Shown here one piece after another: positions 1-10,387 of a DNA stretch of 64,000 nt (position 1 is its first letter; every line of letters starts with the position of its first letter). Origin of the DNA: Leptobrachium leishanense. Its lineage: Eukaryota > Chordata > Amphibia > Anura > Megophryidae. The translations under genes were made by a program, and so were the position numbers. The notes beneath the pieces are model-generated. The model was not told the origin of the DNA and made no database searches. It saw only the letters and a list, made by a program, of their open reading frames with translations. The stretch spans positions 5,687,218 through 5,751,217 of the forward strand of contig CM019068.1 in NCBI GenBank assembly GCA_009667805.1, in the 5' to 3' direction.

Positions 1-19
1 GGTTTTATCATAACATTTA

Positions 20-1370
20 TTTGAAGCGTGGGATGCAAAGATAACTAATAAATACTCGTTCTGAGATAAAATAATGTAAATTTTCTCATTTTTAATTTTT
101 CATGTATCGGTTCATCTTTTACAGAAATATCACTAGGATGAAAGGCTGTAAACTCTAGATGGCGTCCCTTATCTGGTACAATGTCACAGTCACAGGGTCT
201 GCATTAGCAGGAAATAGGCAGAAATGGACTTTGTGTCAGTAAATGTAGTGCAGCCAGATAATAAAATGGTGAGATCTCCTGCTTACACGGGGTCTGCATT
301 ATCAGCATACAGGCAGATGCAGTAAATGTGCTGCAGACAGATAATAAAATTGTGAGATCTCCTGCTTATGGGGATTTGTAGTGATCAGAATGAGATTATT
401 ATCAATGCAATATCTGTATGTGCTGCATAATGCCTGTGTATGGCAATTACAGCAACACCTTGTATCTGTATGTGCCGCATAATGCCTGTGTATTGCAATT
501 ACAGCAACACATTGTGTCTGTATGTGCTGCATAATGCCTGTGTATGGCAATTACAGCAACACCTTGTATCTGTATGTGCTGCATAATGCCTGTGTATGAC
601 AATTACAGCAACACCATGTATCTGTATGTGCTGCATAATGTCTGTGTATGGCAATTACAGCAACACCTTGTATCTGTATGTGCTGCATAATGCCTGTGTA
701 TGGCAATTACAGCAACACCTTGTATCTGTATGTGCCGCATAATGCCTGTGTATGGCAATTACAGCAACACCTTGTATCTGTATGTGCTGCATAATGCCTG
801 TGTATGACAATTACAGCAACACCTTGTATCTGTATGTGCCGCATAATGCCTGTGTGTGGCAATTACAGCAACACCTTGTATCTGTATGTGCTGCATAATG
901 CCTGTGTATTGCAATTACAGCAACACCTTGTATCTGTGTGAGCCGCATAATGCCTGTGTATGGCAATTACAGCAACACCTTGTATCTGTATGTGCTGTAT
1001 AATGCCTGTGTATTGCAATTACAGCAACACCTTGTATCTGTGTGAGCCGCATAATGCCTGTGTATGGCAATTACAGCAACACCTTGTATCTGTATGTGCC
1101 GCATAATGCCTGTGTGTGGCAATTACAGCAACACCTTGTATCTGTATGTGCTGCATAATGCCTGTGTGTGGCAATTACAGCAACACCTTGTATCTGTATG
1201 TGCTGCATAATGCCTGTGTGTGGCAATTACAGCAACACCTTGTATCTGTACTGTACAGGGATTTACACTCATTATAACCCCCTGAATCTTATCCCTGTAC
1301 AGCAATAAGTGACTCCACAGCGCTCCTTGTATTCTGCCCAATCCCTGGCTGCTGGAATGCTGCAGTAACG
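20..1370. repeat. Duplicated block, copy 1 (partner at 47940-50110)
   Basis: The stretch resembles 47940-48745 continued at 50020-50110. Shared parts are an A/T-rich left flank containing ataatgtaaattttctcatt, the tracts around agatctcctgcttat, a 52-bp minisatellite, and the right flank tacagggatttacactcat followed by a tract with ccctgtacagca. The partner lies about 48 kb away on the same strand, in intron 3, while this copy lies in intron 15. Copy 1 has no hAT element at the site where copy 2 carries one, so it preserves the empty site. The flanks differ at many positions, so the duplication is not recent. Boundaries are approximate. Confidence 0.75.
405..1250. repeat. 52-bp minisatellite, about 16 units
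   Basis: Tandem repeat whose unit contains gcctgtgtatggcaattaca and ccttgtatctgtatgtgctg. Unit length is 52 bp by direct count. Units differ by a few substitutions, such as tatgg/tgtgg/tattg and tgctgc/tgccgc. Short open frames across it are repeat artefacts. Copy 2 at 48400-48718 holds only about 6 units, so array length has changed since the duplication. Confidence 0.9.
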
Positions 1371-1970
1371 TTTGTTGGGCTTTTTGTTACAATAGGTGTG
1401 AAAGCTGCTCCTTGTAGTTTCTTTACAGTAAGATTGGCTAGAAAGGAGAGAGATAAAACGATTTAATTTCTCAAAAGGGGCCACATTAACGTGCCTTACA
1501 AAGATATGCAAATAGGGTTTTGTTATGATAATGATTGCTTTTCACTCTATTACAATGAAAAACTGAGTTATCTAAATTTCGAGAGTGAATGGAATAGTGT
1601 GGTCTCTCTTTATATAAAGTGTAGCATCTTATATATTGCAGACACATAAACTGTTATGTTAAAGTATCCAGTATGACACAGGGTGACACAGGGTGACACA
1701 GAGAAAGTAACTAGTCAGTTATGTAAGGGGGTGTATGTGACAGTTGGCTCACGTCTGGATCCCGGGCAGGTTTAAATGTCCAAAATCTACACAAAGTCAC
1801 ACACAGAAAACATTAATGGTGCAAATACACTGTGTACGTTTTGGACGTCCAATTGGGATTCTGTTATGGAGCCCCTTGTACTTACCCCGACTCGTATTGC
1901 TTGCGCTCATGGGTCACTGGCATGATGTGAGAATGTGACAAAATCACATAAGACCCGGAGAGTGGTCCAT

Positions 1971-2151
1971 CAGGGTTATTCAGAGAGAGGTGAAAAGCAG
2001 GAGAATGACTGGAGAATGAAAAATTCTAGGTCAAAATAGCCGATTTGGAAAGTGAGATGAAAGGGAGAATTTTTCTGGTTTGGCTATTTTGACCTAGAAT
2101 TTTTTATTGTCCAGTCATTCTCTTGCTTTTCACGCTCTCTGAATAACCCTG
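1971..2151. mobile_element. Foldback MITE (CAGGGTTATTCAGAGAG family), copy 1
   Basis: The element starts CAGGGTTATTCAGAGAG and ends CTCTCTGAATAACCCTG. Most of its 181 bp folds back on itself, with arms containing gaaaagcaggagaatgac and its complement around a central tract with tggaaagtgagatga. It has no coding capacity. Related copies are at 8090-8268, 38975-39142 and 50110-50229, and the ends of a much longer element at 21611-25447 are similar. I could not fix a target-site duplication here, so the superfamily is open. Confidence 0.75.
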
Positions 2152-2514
2152 CTAGTCTTCCACGTTGGACAAGCCCATCGCGTGACCCTCTAACTCCAGT
2201 TACACATTCATTGAAGGATGTACGTTTTTTTCCCCAACGGATAACCGTTGGCTATTTTGCCGCTTCCACCTTCATTTCCAGGAATAGGAGGAGGTGGAAT
2301 GAGGCCTGTGCTTAGATTAATGGGTTTATGTTTGTGTTTTCGAGGAAAAGCACGCTAATTTAAGTAGCCATGTGGCTAGTGTGTGCATGTGTGTGTGTGT
2401 GGGGGGGGATTGTCAATCACATAAGCCCATGGGAAGGTAGTCAGGCCTTGGACTGTATTACAGACTTTGGGTATAATGATTGTCGCAGACAAGGTGTTGT
2501 GTGTCCAGGCAAAA

Positions 2515-2660
2515 GATTATTTTTTTTTTGAGAAAGGATTTTATCAAAAAGGATACATTGAGATTCCACTGGTTTTCAGTATGTCCTGGGAGGCGAGTAT
2601 GTGCCGTTAGGTGTCTCGCCCAAGGACACTTACTGGAGAGGTGCTCTTGCAAGTCTATGC
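2515..2660 (+). repeat. Interspersed repeat R, variant copy
   Basis: Contains aaggatacattgagatt, agtatgtcctggg and caaggacacttactggagag, shared with 6752-6955. It is a diverged member of the family seen at 5660, 33185, 35615, 38245 and 59312. Function unknown; it behaves as a dispersed repeat. Confidence 0.6.
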
Positions 2661-3656
2661 AAGACTAGCATGTTGTTGCAGTTTGTGTTACATGCCGATA
2701 AGGTCCTTATTAATGTTTTCCAATCTGTGATGGGTCTTTTAGTTTTTGTATCATTAATTATGTCCATTATTGAAGGTTTTCTCCAGTTGCAGAGCAGCGC
2801 GTTATTAGCTGGGAGTCAGCAGAGACGCATTTATAATTAGACAAAGTAGGCATGTGGTTACAGGTGCCTGTCGGGGGAGGGGGGAGCCTTGCGGTGTAAA
2901 ACGAAATATTATTTTTTACTTTTTTATTTTAGTGCTGACAGCTTTCACTCTCAAAAAATTTAATTAAAAAATGTAATTTTCTCTTCATTTCTTGCACACA
3001 TTTTTTTATTTATTTATATATTTTGCAAAGTAAAGTGCTCCCAGTGTTGGGTAACTTTCTCTATAGAGCTAAATAAAATAAATATTTAAGGAAAATAAAG
3101 CAATTTTTTTTTTCTCGTTTGGCAGAGAAAGATGCCCCTTAAATATCTGTAAAAAAATAATTGTGAAAAGCCTTTTTTTTTTTTTTTTTTTACAAATAAT
3201 TTTGAAAATTTTGATATCCTATGGAAAAACAGCAGAATAAAGTTGTAAAATAAAGTTGCATCTTGAAAAAGACCCTGAGCCGCGGTCGTGTTTTAATGCC
3301 CAGAATGTTGGATTCTCTTGGACAAAATGCAGCATCGGTTTCCATATTTAACCCCGGCAGCCCTAACATTCTGCTCCATTTCTAAGGCAACAGATTTTGC
3401 TCCTTCTTTCAATGCAAATGAAAGTGTTAATTTAATCTTCTAAAATGTGTAATTACTTTTTATTTCCACCAAAAAAAAATTAAAGAAAGTATTTCTCCGG
3501 TTTTGGCAACTTTTTTCTTTTTTGAGATGTAAATCCGGTCCTGGGAGTCAGGTGGGAGGGGGGGGGGTGTTACAGGGGAAAGTTAATGATTAATAAAATA
3601 TCCATTATTGCATTTTGGTTGTGTTTAAAATACAAAAACATGCTGGAATATCTCAC
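2661..3656. other. Intron 15 sequence, no gene seen
   Basis: A/T-rich sequence with homopolymer runs (poly-T near 3170-3190, poly-G near 3560). No exon, RNA gene or clear transposon end was recognised. The next A2M exon (16, bait region) was not found anywhere in 1-3656, so it probably lies beyond the left edge. Confidence 0.5.
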
Positions 3657-3806
3657 TTTATCGGCCGTGAGCTCTTTTTCGGGTTTCATTAAGATGACGC
3701 TGTGATCCACGACTCTCAGACCGCAGAGGGATCCAGGATCAGCCTGAATCTGCAGAGACACGTCCGATCCGGGGAGGACTTCATCAGGGGTGAAACCAAC
3801 CGATAC
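3657..3806 (-). CDS. A2M-family gene, exon 15 (MG6)
   Basis: An exon of 150 nt, phase 0 at both ends, translating from VSVGFTPDEVLPG through CGLRVVDHSVILMKP to ELTADK. In A2M proteins this block is VDLSFSP...CALRAVDQSVLLMKP, the start of MG6 just before the bait region. The conserved cysteine and the VDxSVxLMKP motif are present. The donor is gtgaga. The acceptor after gatcaag has a weak pyrimidine tract but is the one that keeps phase with exon 14 and the family alignment. This is the most 3' exon visible. A2M proteins are secreted protease traps, but the trapping parts (bait, thioester) are not in the window. Confidence 0.85.
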
Positions 3807-4074
3807 CTTGATCGATACAGAAAGTTTCCTTTTATGAGTTGCATTCCTACAAAGAGGGGAGTTTAACCCCTGTCTGTCTGTATGTGCAGGTTAGTTATGC
3901 ATTAAAAATAGACTAAAGTGTCTTAGAAATATAACAATAAAGAAAGAAAAAGAGGAAAAGCTCACAAAACACACACATAACAATACAGACGCACATTACT
4001 AAGGAGCCAGGACTCCCGATGTCTTCAGAAAAGCTTTGGTTCCTCCTCCTGATGTTCACATTCGAGCGAGCAAT

Positions 4075-4700
4075 CACACTGCGCTCCAACGATGGATATT
4101 GTTTGTGACAGATCTCTGTACCCCGACAAGGTCACATTTGTTAATGCCACTTCCTTGATGGACACCCCCGTGTTCTACCCAGGCAGTCTCCTGTGTCTCC
4201 CTCCAGACGAAGCTTAAGGACTAGGACACAGAGAGCCTGCTAGCATCCCCAGAAATAAGATGAGGCTGTAGATCAGAGGTTTTTCAGGGTAGAATGGAAC
4301 TCTTTTAATCAGGGACACACACACATAGATTTATAAAGTCACACATGGGTCATTTACATACACAAACCTCCCCTAGAAACTGCTGGGGAACCCAACCAGA
4401 ACGAAACAGATAATTGGACAAACATTTGCCCCTTGGAATGTGAAACATAATTAGATTAGGGACAGACAATTAAAGTAAACATTGTATAGCATTTCTAAAT
4501 GAGTCAAGACAATGGGAATCAGGATGATGAACAGATTATAGACAGCAGATTTACAAACTATTCTAATATAAACAGATAAGCACATTCTTGAGACAAAAAA
4601 CTAGGCTGTCAGGCTAATCCTCAACAACAGATAAGAGGATACACATGAACCAGACAATAGACAGATAATAGCATTCTTGCATAATCACAGATTATACCAA
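4075..4700 (-). repeat. LTR-like interspersed repeat, minus-strand copy
   Basis: Read on the minus strand it matches 53757-54289 on the plus strand, including ttatgcaagaat, tttctaggggaggt, gtatgtaaatgaccca, cagcctcatcttatttctgg, gatgctagcaggctctct and cggggtac near the end. A TATA-like tataaat and a TG start make a solo LTR of an endogenous retroelement plausible. No internal coding region adjoins either copy, and no target duplication could be fixed. Class and boundaries are therefore uncertain. Confidence 0.5.
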
Positions 4701-5270
4701 CATTCTGCGTACAAGACATGGCAAGAAAATAGTAAAGAACCAGGCCTGCAACGCCCAAACACCTCTCCATGTCCATGCACCCCAAGTCCAAATGATGCAC
4801 GTCATATTGCTCATGGAAGTGTGAGTTCATCGGAAATATGGACGGGCACTGCAGGACTTTACAGGTAGAAACTGTTCATGTAAAATCAGAAGATAGCTAT
4901 AAATATTTCTCCCATAGCACATGAGATTGTTAGCTTTGGGTGTTTTAAAGCGGAACGTTTAATATTGTGATTTATCGGCTTCATTAAATTCTGCCAGGTG
5001 ATTTATGGACTGTCTGTCTCGTGACAGCCGGTGCCTGATAAACCCACGTGACACTGGCCAGGCTGAGATATATAGTGCTAGATTTTCTGATTTGTGGAAT
5101 GTCACATGATTGTCTTGTGTGATTGTCCAGATATGATGATTAGGCATTGGTCTGATTGGTCACAAAGTCACTTTATAGTCTGATCTTCACAAACAATTTA
5201 CTCTTGGCTGAATGTGGCAGACAGGGAAATTCGTTTTCAACAAACATATAATTTCTGTCTAGAAACTCAC

Positions 5271-5416
5271 TTTGTTCTTGAAGCACCTCTGGACGGTGAA
5301 CTTGGCCGAGTCTGCTGCAATCTCTCCGTCGGGGAGTAAGATGTACGCTAGGACTCGGAGATTTGGAGACACGTCAGGCGTCAGAGGGAAGTTAAACGAG
5401 GTGGAACCGGTTAGGT
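5271..5416 (-). CDS. A2M-family gene, exon 14 (MG6)
   Basis: An exon of 146 nt starting in phase 2. It encodes LTGSTSFNFPLTPDVSPN, then LRVLAYILLPDGE, IAADSAKFTVQRCFKNK. This matches the A2M block GHFSISIPVKSDIAPVARL...YAVLPTGDVIGDSAKYDVENC, including the conserved ADSAK and the cysteine before the exon end. Acceptor tctctctcag and donor gtgagt are both good. Its first two bases complete the codon begun by exon 13. Confidence 0.93.
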
Positions 5417-5659
5417 CTGAGAGAGAGAAGGACACGTGACATTACGGTAACAACAACAATTTCATTATTATTCTGTATCTAGTGTTATAACCTGAGGGTA
5501 GAATCGAGCAGATTTATGGCTGAGTTTAATCGTGCTCCTCGTGTAAGGCTAGATTTCTATCTGGTGTCTGTGTGTCAATGGTTGTGGGAGATGCTCTGTC
5601 CGTTAGAAGACGTTTGAACTTGAGCATTTATACAGCAAGATATTTATGAAATAATGTAT

Positions 5660-5850
5660 TTATTTATTTTATTTATTTATAAAGGATTTTACCAGGAAGG
5701 ATACATTGAGATTTCTCTCGTTTTCAGTATGTCCTGGGTTCAAGAACATTAAAATGTTACAGAAATACAAAGTAATAAAATGCAAGATATTAAAAAAAAA
5801 TATATACAGATTGACAGAAAATAAATATGTAGGAAATAATCATTATGTTA
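5660..5850 (+). repeat. Interspersed repeat R, copy leading into 39-bp array
   Basis: Begins in tttatttattt, then aaaggattttaccaggaagg, atacattgagatttctctcg, ttttcagtatgtcctgggtt, and continues through aatacaaagtaataaaatgc to gacagaaaataaatatgtag, where the 39-bp minisatellite starts. The same order occurs inverted at 59312-59485, so the minisatellite belongs to the repeat family rather than to this locus. Confidence 0.75.
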
Positions 5851-6728
5851 CATGTTTACAGGTGCATATAGTCATTATGTTACATGTTTACAGGTGCATT
5901 CTGTATATAGTCACTGTGTTACATGTTTACAGGTGCATTCTGTATATAGTCACTATGTTACATGTTTACAGGCGCATTCTGTATATAGTCATTATGTTAC
6001 ATGTTTACAGGTGCATTCTGTATATAGTCACTATGTTACATGTTTACAGGCGCATTCTGTATATAGTCACTGTGTTGCATGTTTACAGGTGCATTCTGTA
6101 TATATTCACTATGTTACATGTTTACAGGTGCATTCTGTATATAGTCACTGTGTTACATGTTTACAGGTGCATTCTGTATATAGTCACTGTGTTACATGTT
6201 TACAGGTGCATTCTGTATATAGTCACTATGTTACATGTTTACAGGTGCATTCTGTATATAGTCACTATGTTACATGTTTACAGGTGCATTCTGTATATAG
6301 TCACTGTGTTACATGTTTACAGGTGCATTCTGTATATAGTCACTATGTTACATGTTTACAGGGGCATTCTGTATATAGTCACTGTGTTACATGTTTACAG
6401 GCGCATTCTGTATATAGTCACTGTGTTACATGTTTAGAGGCGCATTCTGTATATAGTCACTGTGTTACATGTTTACAGGCGCATTCTGTATATAGTCACT
6501 GTGTTACATGTTTAGAGGTGCATTCTGTATATAGTCACTATGTTACATGTTTACAGGTGCATTCTGTATATAGTCACTGTGTTACATGTTTACAGGTGCA
6601 TTCTGTATATAGTCACTATGTTACATGTTTACAGGTGCATTCTGTATATAGTCACTGTGTTACATGTTTACAGGCGCATTCTGTATATAGTCACTATGTT
6701 ACATGTTTACAGGTGCATTCCGCATTGA
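5850..6728. repeat. 39-bp minisatellite, about 22 units
   Basis: The unit includes gttacatgtttacaggtgca and ttctgtatatagtcact. Because 39 is divisible by three and the unit lacks stops in two plus frames, it yields two overlapping long open frames (5706-6437 and 5852-6889). They are repetitive with no other protein features and I do not call them genes. An inverted shorter array of the same unit lies at 59094-59312. Confidence 0.92.
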
Positions 6729-6751
6729 GGTATGTTAATAGAGATCTCTTT

Positions 6752-6955
6752 TTTTTTTTTGTGAAAGGATTTTACCAGGAAGGATACATTGAGATTTCTC
6801 TAGTTTTCAAGTATGTCCTGGGTGGCAAGTATGTACCGTTAGGTGTCTTGCCAAGGACACTTACTGGAGAGGTTGCTCGCTGGGATTGAACCCATGACTC
6901 CACAGGCTCTCTCCATGCAGAGCAGTGACATTACCTCTACTCCACCCAGCCGGTA
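6752..6955 (+). repeat. Interspersed repeat R variant with tRNA-like box
   Basis: Poly-T then gtgaaaggattttaccagga, aggatacattgagatttctc, aagtatgtcctgggtggcaa, cttgccaaggacacttactg, and gggattgaacccatgactcc. The last piece resembles a tRNA B box, but no tRNA fold or A box was found at the right spacing. It is best read as a dispersed repeat with 2515-2660 as its closest relative here. Confidence 0.55.
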
Positions 6956-7800
6956 CGATCTCTTAAGGGACTTTAGACTGGGGCAAGATTTGGGAGGTTA
7001 TTCCATATTTGCGGTGCTCTGTAGGAAAATGAGGATCGAGCCACTTTCTTTTTGTATTGTGGTATTGCAAGTAAGGTGCTGGTCCTGGATCAGAGGTTAT
7101 AGGATGAGGGAACTGCTGGGGGAAGCAGCATATTCAGCTAGGGTGGCAGCTTCCCAGAAAAGCTCTTAAACACCAGGTTGGAAAGGTGAAGGGTACGTTT
7201 AACATGTCACAATGGTGGGTCATGTAGTTACATTGTAGCGCAAAGCAACAGAATGAGTTATATAATGTAGTAAATTTCTGGAGGTGGGTTTGCGGGGCGG
7301 CTGCATACACTACATCTCCGTAATCAATAGCTGGCATAAGCATTTGTTGTACAATTTGCTTTCTTACCGCGGGGCTCAGGCAGGATTTGTTTCTGTACAG
7401 GGCACCTAGTTTGGGGTAAAGTTTGGATGAGAGTTTTTCTATGTGGGGCCAAAGGATAGATTTGGGTGTAATAAACACATACCTAGATATTTGAGAGAAG
7501 TGACTGTGGTCAGCGTGCCATTTGATTTTGTCCCAACACATAGATGGGGAATTTGCAATTTGTGTAGTTTAGGTTTTGTTCCAAAGAGCATCGTTACAGT
7601 TTTGTCAGTATTTAAAAAAAGTTTGTTGTGTTTGATCCACTTTTCTACCTCTGTGAATTTACAAATCAGACTTATAGATTGATTACAATCAATAAAACAC
7701 ACTGCAGTTTGCTTCTCCAAGGAGGAGTTAGGAGGAGCGAGCGCTGCGCCTGGGACCTGTATAACATTATTTATGTATCTTGGTAGAGGATACATTGTTT
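6955..7800 (-). pseudogene. L2-type LINE fragment (reverse transcriptase C-terminal part)
   Basis: On the minus strand, broken frames encode pieces such as VEKWIKHNKLFLNTDKTVTM, LFGTKPKLHKLQ, SLKYLGMCL, then LYPKLGALYRNKSCLSPAVR and AIDYGDVVYAAAPQTHLQK. This order is typical of the region after the YADD motif in L2/CR1-group LINE polymerases. The 3' part (6955-7160) matches 57120-57350 on the plus strand. No catalytic YADD is present, so the copy is 5'-truncated, and frameshifts separate the pieces. It sits 107 bp downstream of exon 13 in the same orientation as the gene. Confidence 0.75.
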
Positions 7801-7907
7801 TTGGTGTATAGTGACACTAGTCTTCGCTCTCCCTTCGCATCAATATTCATCTTTGCGCTTATACTGTATATTGTTTCTTTTTCATTAAACACAATGGATT
7901 TGTTCAC

Positions 7908-7974
7908 CTTGGCCGTCACTTGTTATCGGAATCTCTATAGTCCCAGACTTCCACAGCGATCCTTTAGAAATCAG
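7908..7974 (-). CDS. A2M-family gene, exon 13 (MG5/MG6 boundary)
   Basis: A short 67-nt exon found by phase and alignment. The acceptor is tttctgcag and the donor gtgaac. It reads LISKGSLWKSGTIEIPITS then DGQ plus one base. This corresponds to VMAKGVIVHTGTHEL in A2M, the piece that follows FHYL of exon 12. It leaves one base that joins exon 14 to make an aspartate codon. The donor is weaker than the others. The close fit of length, phase and neighbouring exons makes the call firm. Confidence 0.82.
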
Positions 7975-8089
7975 CTGCAGAAACAGGGAATTGGTTATAC
8001 AGAGGGCGGAAAGCAACAATCTACTGCATACGTGTCTAGAAATGCAAATTTATAAAATAGCAGCATGTTCTCAGCGTCTTCTCATTTAA

Positions 8090-8268
8090 ACACATTCAGA
8101 GAGCGGTGAAAAGCAGGAGAATGACTGGAGAATGGAAAATTCTAGGTCAAACTAGCTGATTTGGAAAGTGAGATGAATGGGAGAATTTTTCTGGTTTGGC
8201 TATTTTGACCTAGAATTTTCCATTCTCCAGTTATTCTCCTGCTTTTCACCTCTCTCTGAATAACTCTG
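8090..8268. mobile_element. Foldback MITE, copy 2
   Basis: Arms contain gaaaagcaggagaatgactg and its complement around tggaaagtgagatga, ending ctctctgaata. It is the same family as 1971-2151 and very similar in the core, with degraded outer ends (cattcagagag on the left). No coding sequence; intronic position between exons 12 and 13. Confidence 0.7.
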
Positions 8269-8565
8269 ATTATTTAGAATTTCTTCTCAAGCACACACAA
8301 ACGTTACATCGGGATTTTCTCTGTGGACCCTCGGGAATAATGAGAATCTATGGGAAGTGCAGAAATTCAAGCTTTATTGGAGCGTGCCCGGAATGTTCCT
8401 TCACCAGTCCTGCTATATCCTTTACAGTATCCGAGCACGATTTCATAGTGAACGCTAACATGGAGATAGTAAGCTGGATAATGATGAGAGCCTGCAGGTT
8501 TCCTGGTAGCGTCTCCAATTTATCGTCATATTCTGTGGTAGACAATAGCTGTGAACCTCAACCCA

Positions 8566-8809
8566 GAACACATCGCTACCCACAGAGATACCCATGGTAG
8601 TGCTTCCGCGCCACCACGAGTATCAGCTCATGGAGTCTATAGGACTCTATGGAGCCATGCACTTCTGGGCCGAGAGCTCTGGCGAGATCATACAGTGCCG
8701 CGGAATGATTCCGGAGGAAGACAAGGAACTATTTGATCCCAGTCTCACCCCCAGCGAGAAGAAGTGTTGGATTGGGCCACCATTTTCACATTGGGATGAG
8801 AGGTAAGTA
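8566..8809 (+). other. Unidentified exon-like open frame, opposite strand to A2M gene
   Basis: A plus-strand frame follows an acceptor-like cgctacccacag and ends at a near-perfect donor (gagag then gtaagt). It encodes MVVLPRHHEYQLM, then ESIGLYGAMHFWAESSGE, IIQCRGMIPEEDKELFDP, and SEKKCWIGPPFSHWDER. The composition is protein-like, not repetitive, and rich in W, E and D. I do not recognise a family. It lies in A2M intron 12. It may be an exon of an unannotated antisense gene, an old retroelement piece, or chance. Confidence 0.25.
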
Positions 8810-9308
8810 TGGAGTTTATAGAGGGGGTTTGGGGGGAGTTAAATGATTTAGCACCAGCTTTCAGGACTTGCTAAAATTTGTTACTTTGCACCTAATGGTA
8901 ATTAGCGCCGGCACTTTGTAATATCTCACTTATCAAGACGCTGATAAATGATTGCGCTCCCCAAGATAGATAAAGGAGGTGCAAAGTACAGAGCTCGCAC
9001 AAGCTGAGAAGCGCAAACTGATATCACCACAGTGTAGCCTCGAGAATGTAATATGAACGCCAGACGCTACACGTACTGATCCTAGCGATAACTCTTACAT
9101 GTTGCTACTTTAGCACACAATATGGAATAAAGCCCTATGGGTTTTATTAGATCTAGATTACACATAAAATGTATTTTCATGTAGTTCCTGTATTAGCTCT
9201 TTTGCCCCTATATACTGATGTTGTTGGTGTTTGCCTTCTTTGGCCACCTGGGTTAATGCAGGGTAACATCATGGAGTTTATTAGATTGCCCTTTCTAGGA
9301 AGACGCAC

Positions 9309-9539
9309 CAGGTAATGGAAGTCAAGCTTCTTGGTCTCCATGTCTAACTTTGCGCCATTGATGATGTAGTCCATCTGGACTTCTTGCTGCCCTTCGCATG
9401 GCAGAACATTCCCCAGTGAGCGCAATTTCAGGAAGCTCTTACTCCTGGAGTAGAAGCTTGAGAGGTAGAGGTATGCATTGGAGTGATCTGGAACGACAAG
9501 CCTCAAAATGGGTTGGGTTTGCTCCTCTGTAGTTCTGGC
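9309..9539 (-). CDS. A2M-family gene, exon 12 (MG5)
   Basis: A 231-nt exon, phase 0 at both ends. The acceptor is ttcttccacacag and the donor gtgcgt. It encodes ARTTEEQTQPILRLVVPD, then NAYLYLSSFYSRSKSFLKL, GNVLPCEGQQEVQMDYIING, AKLDMETKKLDFHYL. The block LxCGxxxEVxVxYIxNG...FHYL is diagnostic of MG5 in A2M proteins, and the conserved cysteine is present. It is flanked by exon 11 at 460 bp and exon 13. Confidence 0.93.
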
Positions 9540-9999
9540 CTGTGTGGAAGAAAGAGGGTGATCACCGTGAAGGACACGACAGATTGCAAGACAGCTTATC
9601 AACAAGGAAAACATGAAATCCTAGAGATACAAAGTGACCGACTTAACCAATCGCTGTGATCATCCTTCTAACACATTGATCGACTTAACCAAACTCAACG
9701 GCTCTAAAACACAACTGTAACTTTGTGCTGCATCTTTCCCATGTGACAAATATAAAGTCTTAATATCATCACCATCCAATTTCTGGGTAATTCTCTAAAC
9801 CATTCACTTTTGTAGCTTTTAGCTATTTTCCATTGGGTGAAAAATTATGGTAAACGTTCCACTTATCTTTGTTCATGATTAAACATATAATACATTTCCG
9901 CTGTGTGACTGAATGTGAACTCTCTGTCCACTCGATACAGTTGTATGTTAACGTGGAATAAATGAATAACCGTTGTTGCGCGTTGGATTTGTTACTCAC

Positions 10000-10167
10000 T
10001 ATTAATGTTGCTTGTCCTCCCCAGAACGTCGTGTTTTCCAGCTTGAAGGATGCGTAGCCGTTCTGATCCGACACTAGCGTTAGCTTCTCTGAGGTTATTC
10101 TGCTTTGGACGCTGAGGTAGATCTGTTTGTCTGGGATTGGGTTGTCGTTTCCATCTTGAACCCTCAC
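10000..10167 (-). CDS. A2M-family gene, exon 11 (MG4)
   Basis: A 168-nt exon, phase 0 at both ends. It encodes VRVQDGNDNPIPDKQIYL, then SEKLTLVSDQNGYASFKLEN, TTFWGGQATLI. A2M MG4 has the same layout: VTDxxGxPxPNxxV...TTDENGLAxFTLDTS.W. The acceptor follows a short T-run (gttttttag) and the donor is gtgagt. It is separated from exon 10 by 110 bp. Confidence 0.92.
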
Positions 10168-10277
10168 CTAAAAAACGGAGACCGAGGAGACTGTCAGTGA
10201 TTACCGGCAACGTTTAGGGAGTGAATGGTTATAGCATGGAGGACAATGTTATGTGAGGACACGTCAGTGACTCTTAC

Positions 10278-10387
10278 CGTCCCACTGTATGGGATCCCGG
10301 GCCTATACATCTTATCCGCATCAACAAAGGACACCTTTTCCAACATCATCGCTATGACGGCTCCACTCTGCGTGGTCATCTCAACGC
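10278..10387 (-). CDS. A2M-family gene, exon 10 (MG3/MG4)
   Basis: A 110-nt exon that begins in phase 2, completing a glycine codon from exon 9. It encodes VEMTTQSGAVIAMMLEK then VSFVDADKMYRPGIPYSGT. The motif FxxxDxxYRxGIPYxG is highly conserved in A2M and complement C3-like proteins at the MG3-MG4 junction. The donor is gtaaga and the acceptor gtgtag-like (ctacacgcag). Intron 9 upstream is about 10 kb, of which 8.4 kb is one transposon. Confidence 0.93.

Noticed and set aside
405..1250. CRISPR-like direct repeats
   Set aside because: No unique spacers; head-to-tail minisatellite in a vertebrate genome with no cas genes.
3807..3855. Upstream acceptor for exon 15 (ctctttgtag near 3854)
   Set aside because: A better pyrimidine tract, but it gives a stop in the required phase, whereas the acceptor at 3806 keeps frame and aligns with the family.
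5706..6889. Two long overlapping plus-strand open frames (243 and 345 codons)
   Set aside because: They are the 39-bp minisatellite read in two frames (repeating HVYRCILYIVTV or SHYVTCLQVHSVY); no non-repeat protein sequence.
6880..6960. Possible tRNA gene (gggattgaacccatgactcc)
   Set aside because: Only a B-box-like piece; no A box, anticodon arm or acceptor stem could be built. Treated as part of repeat R.
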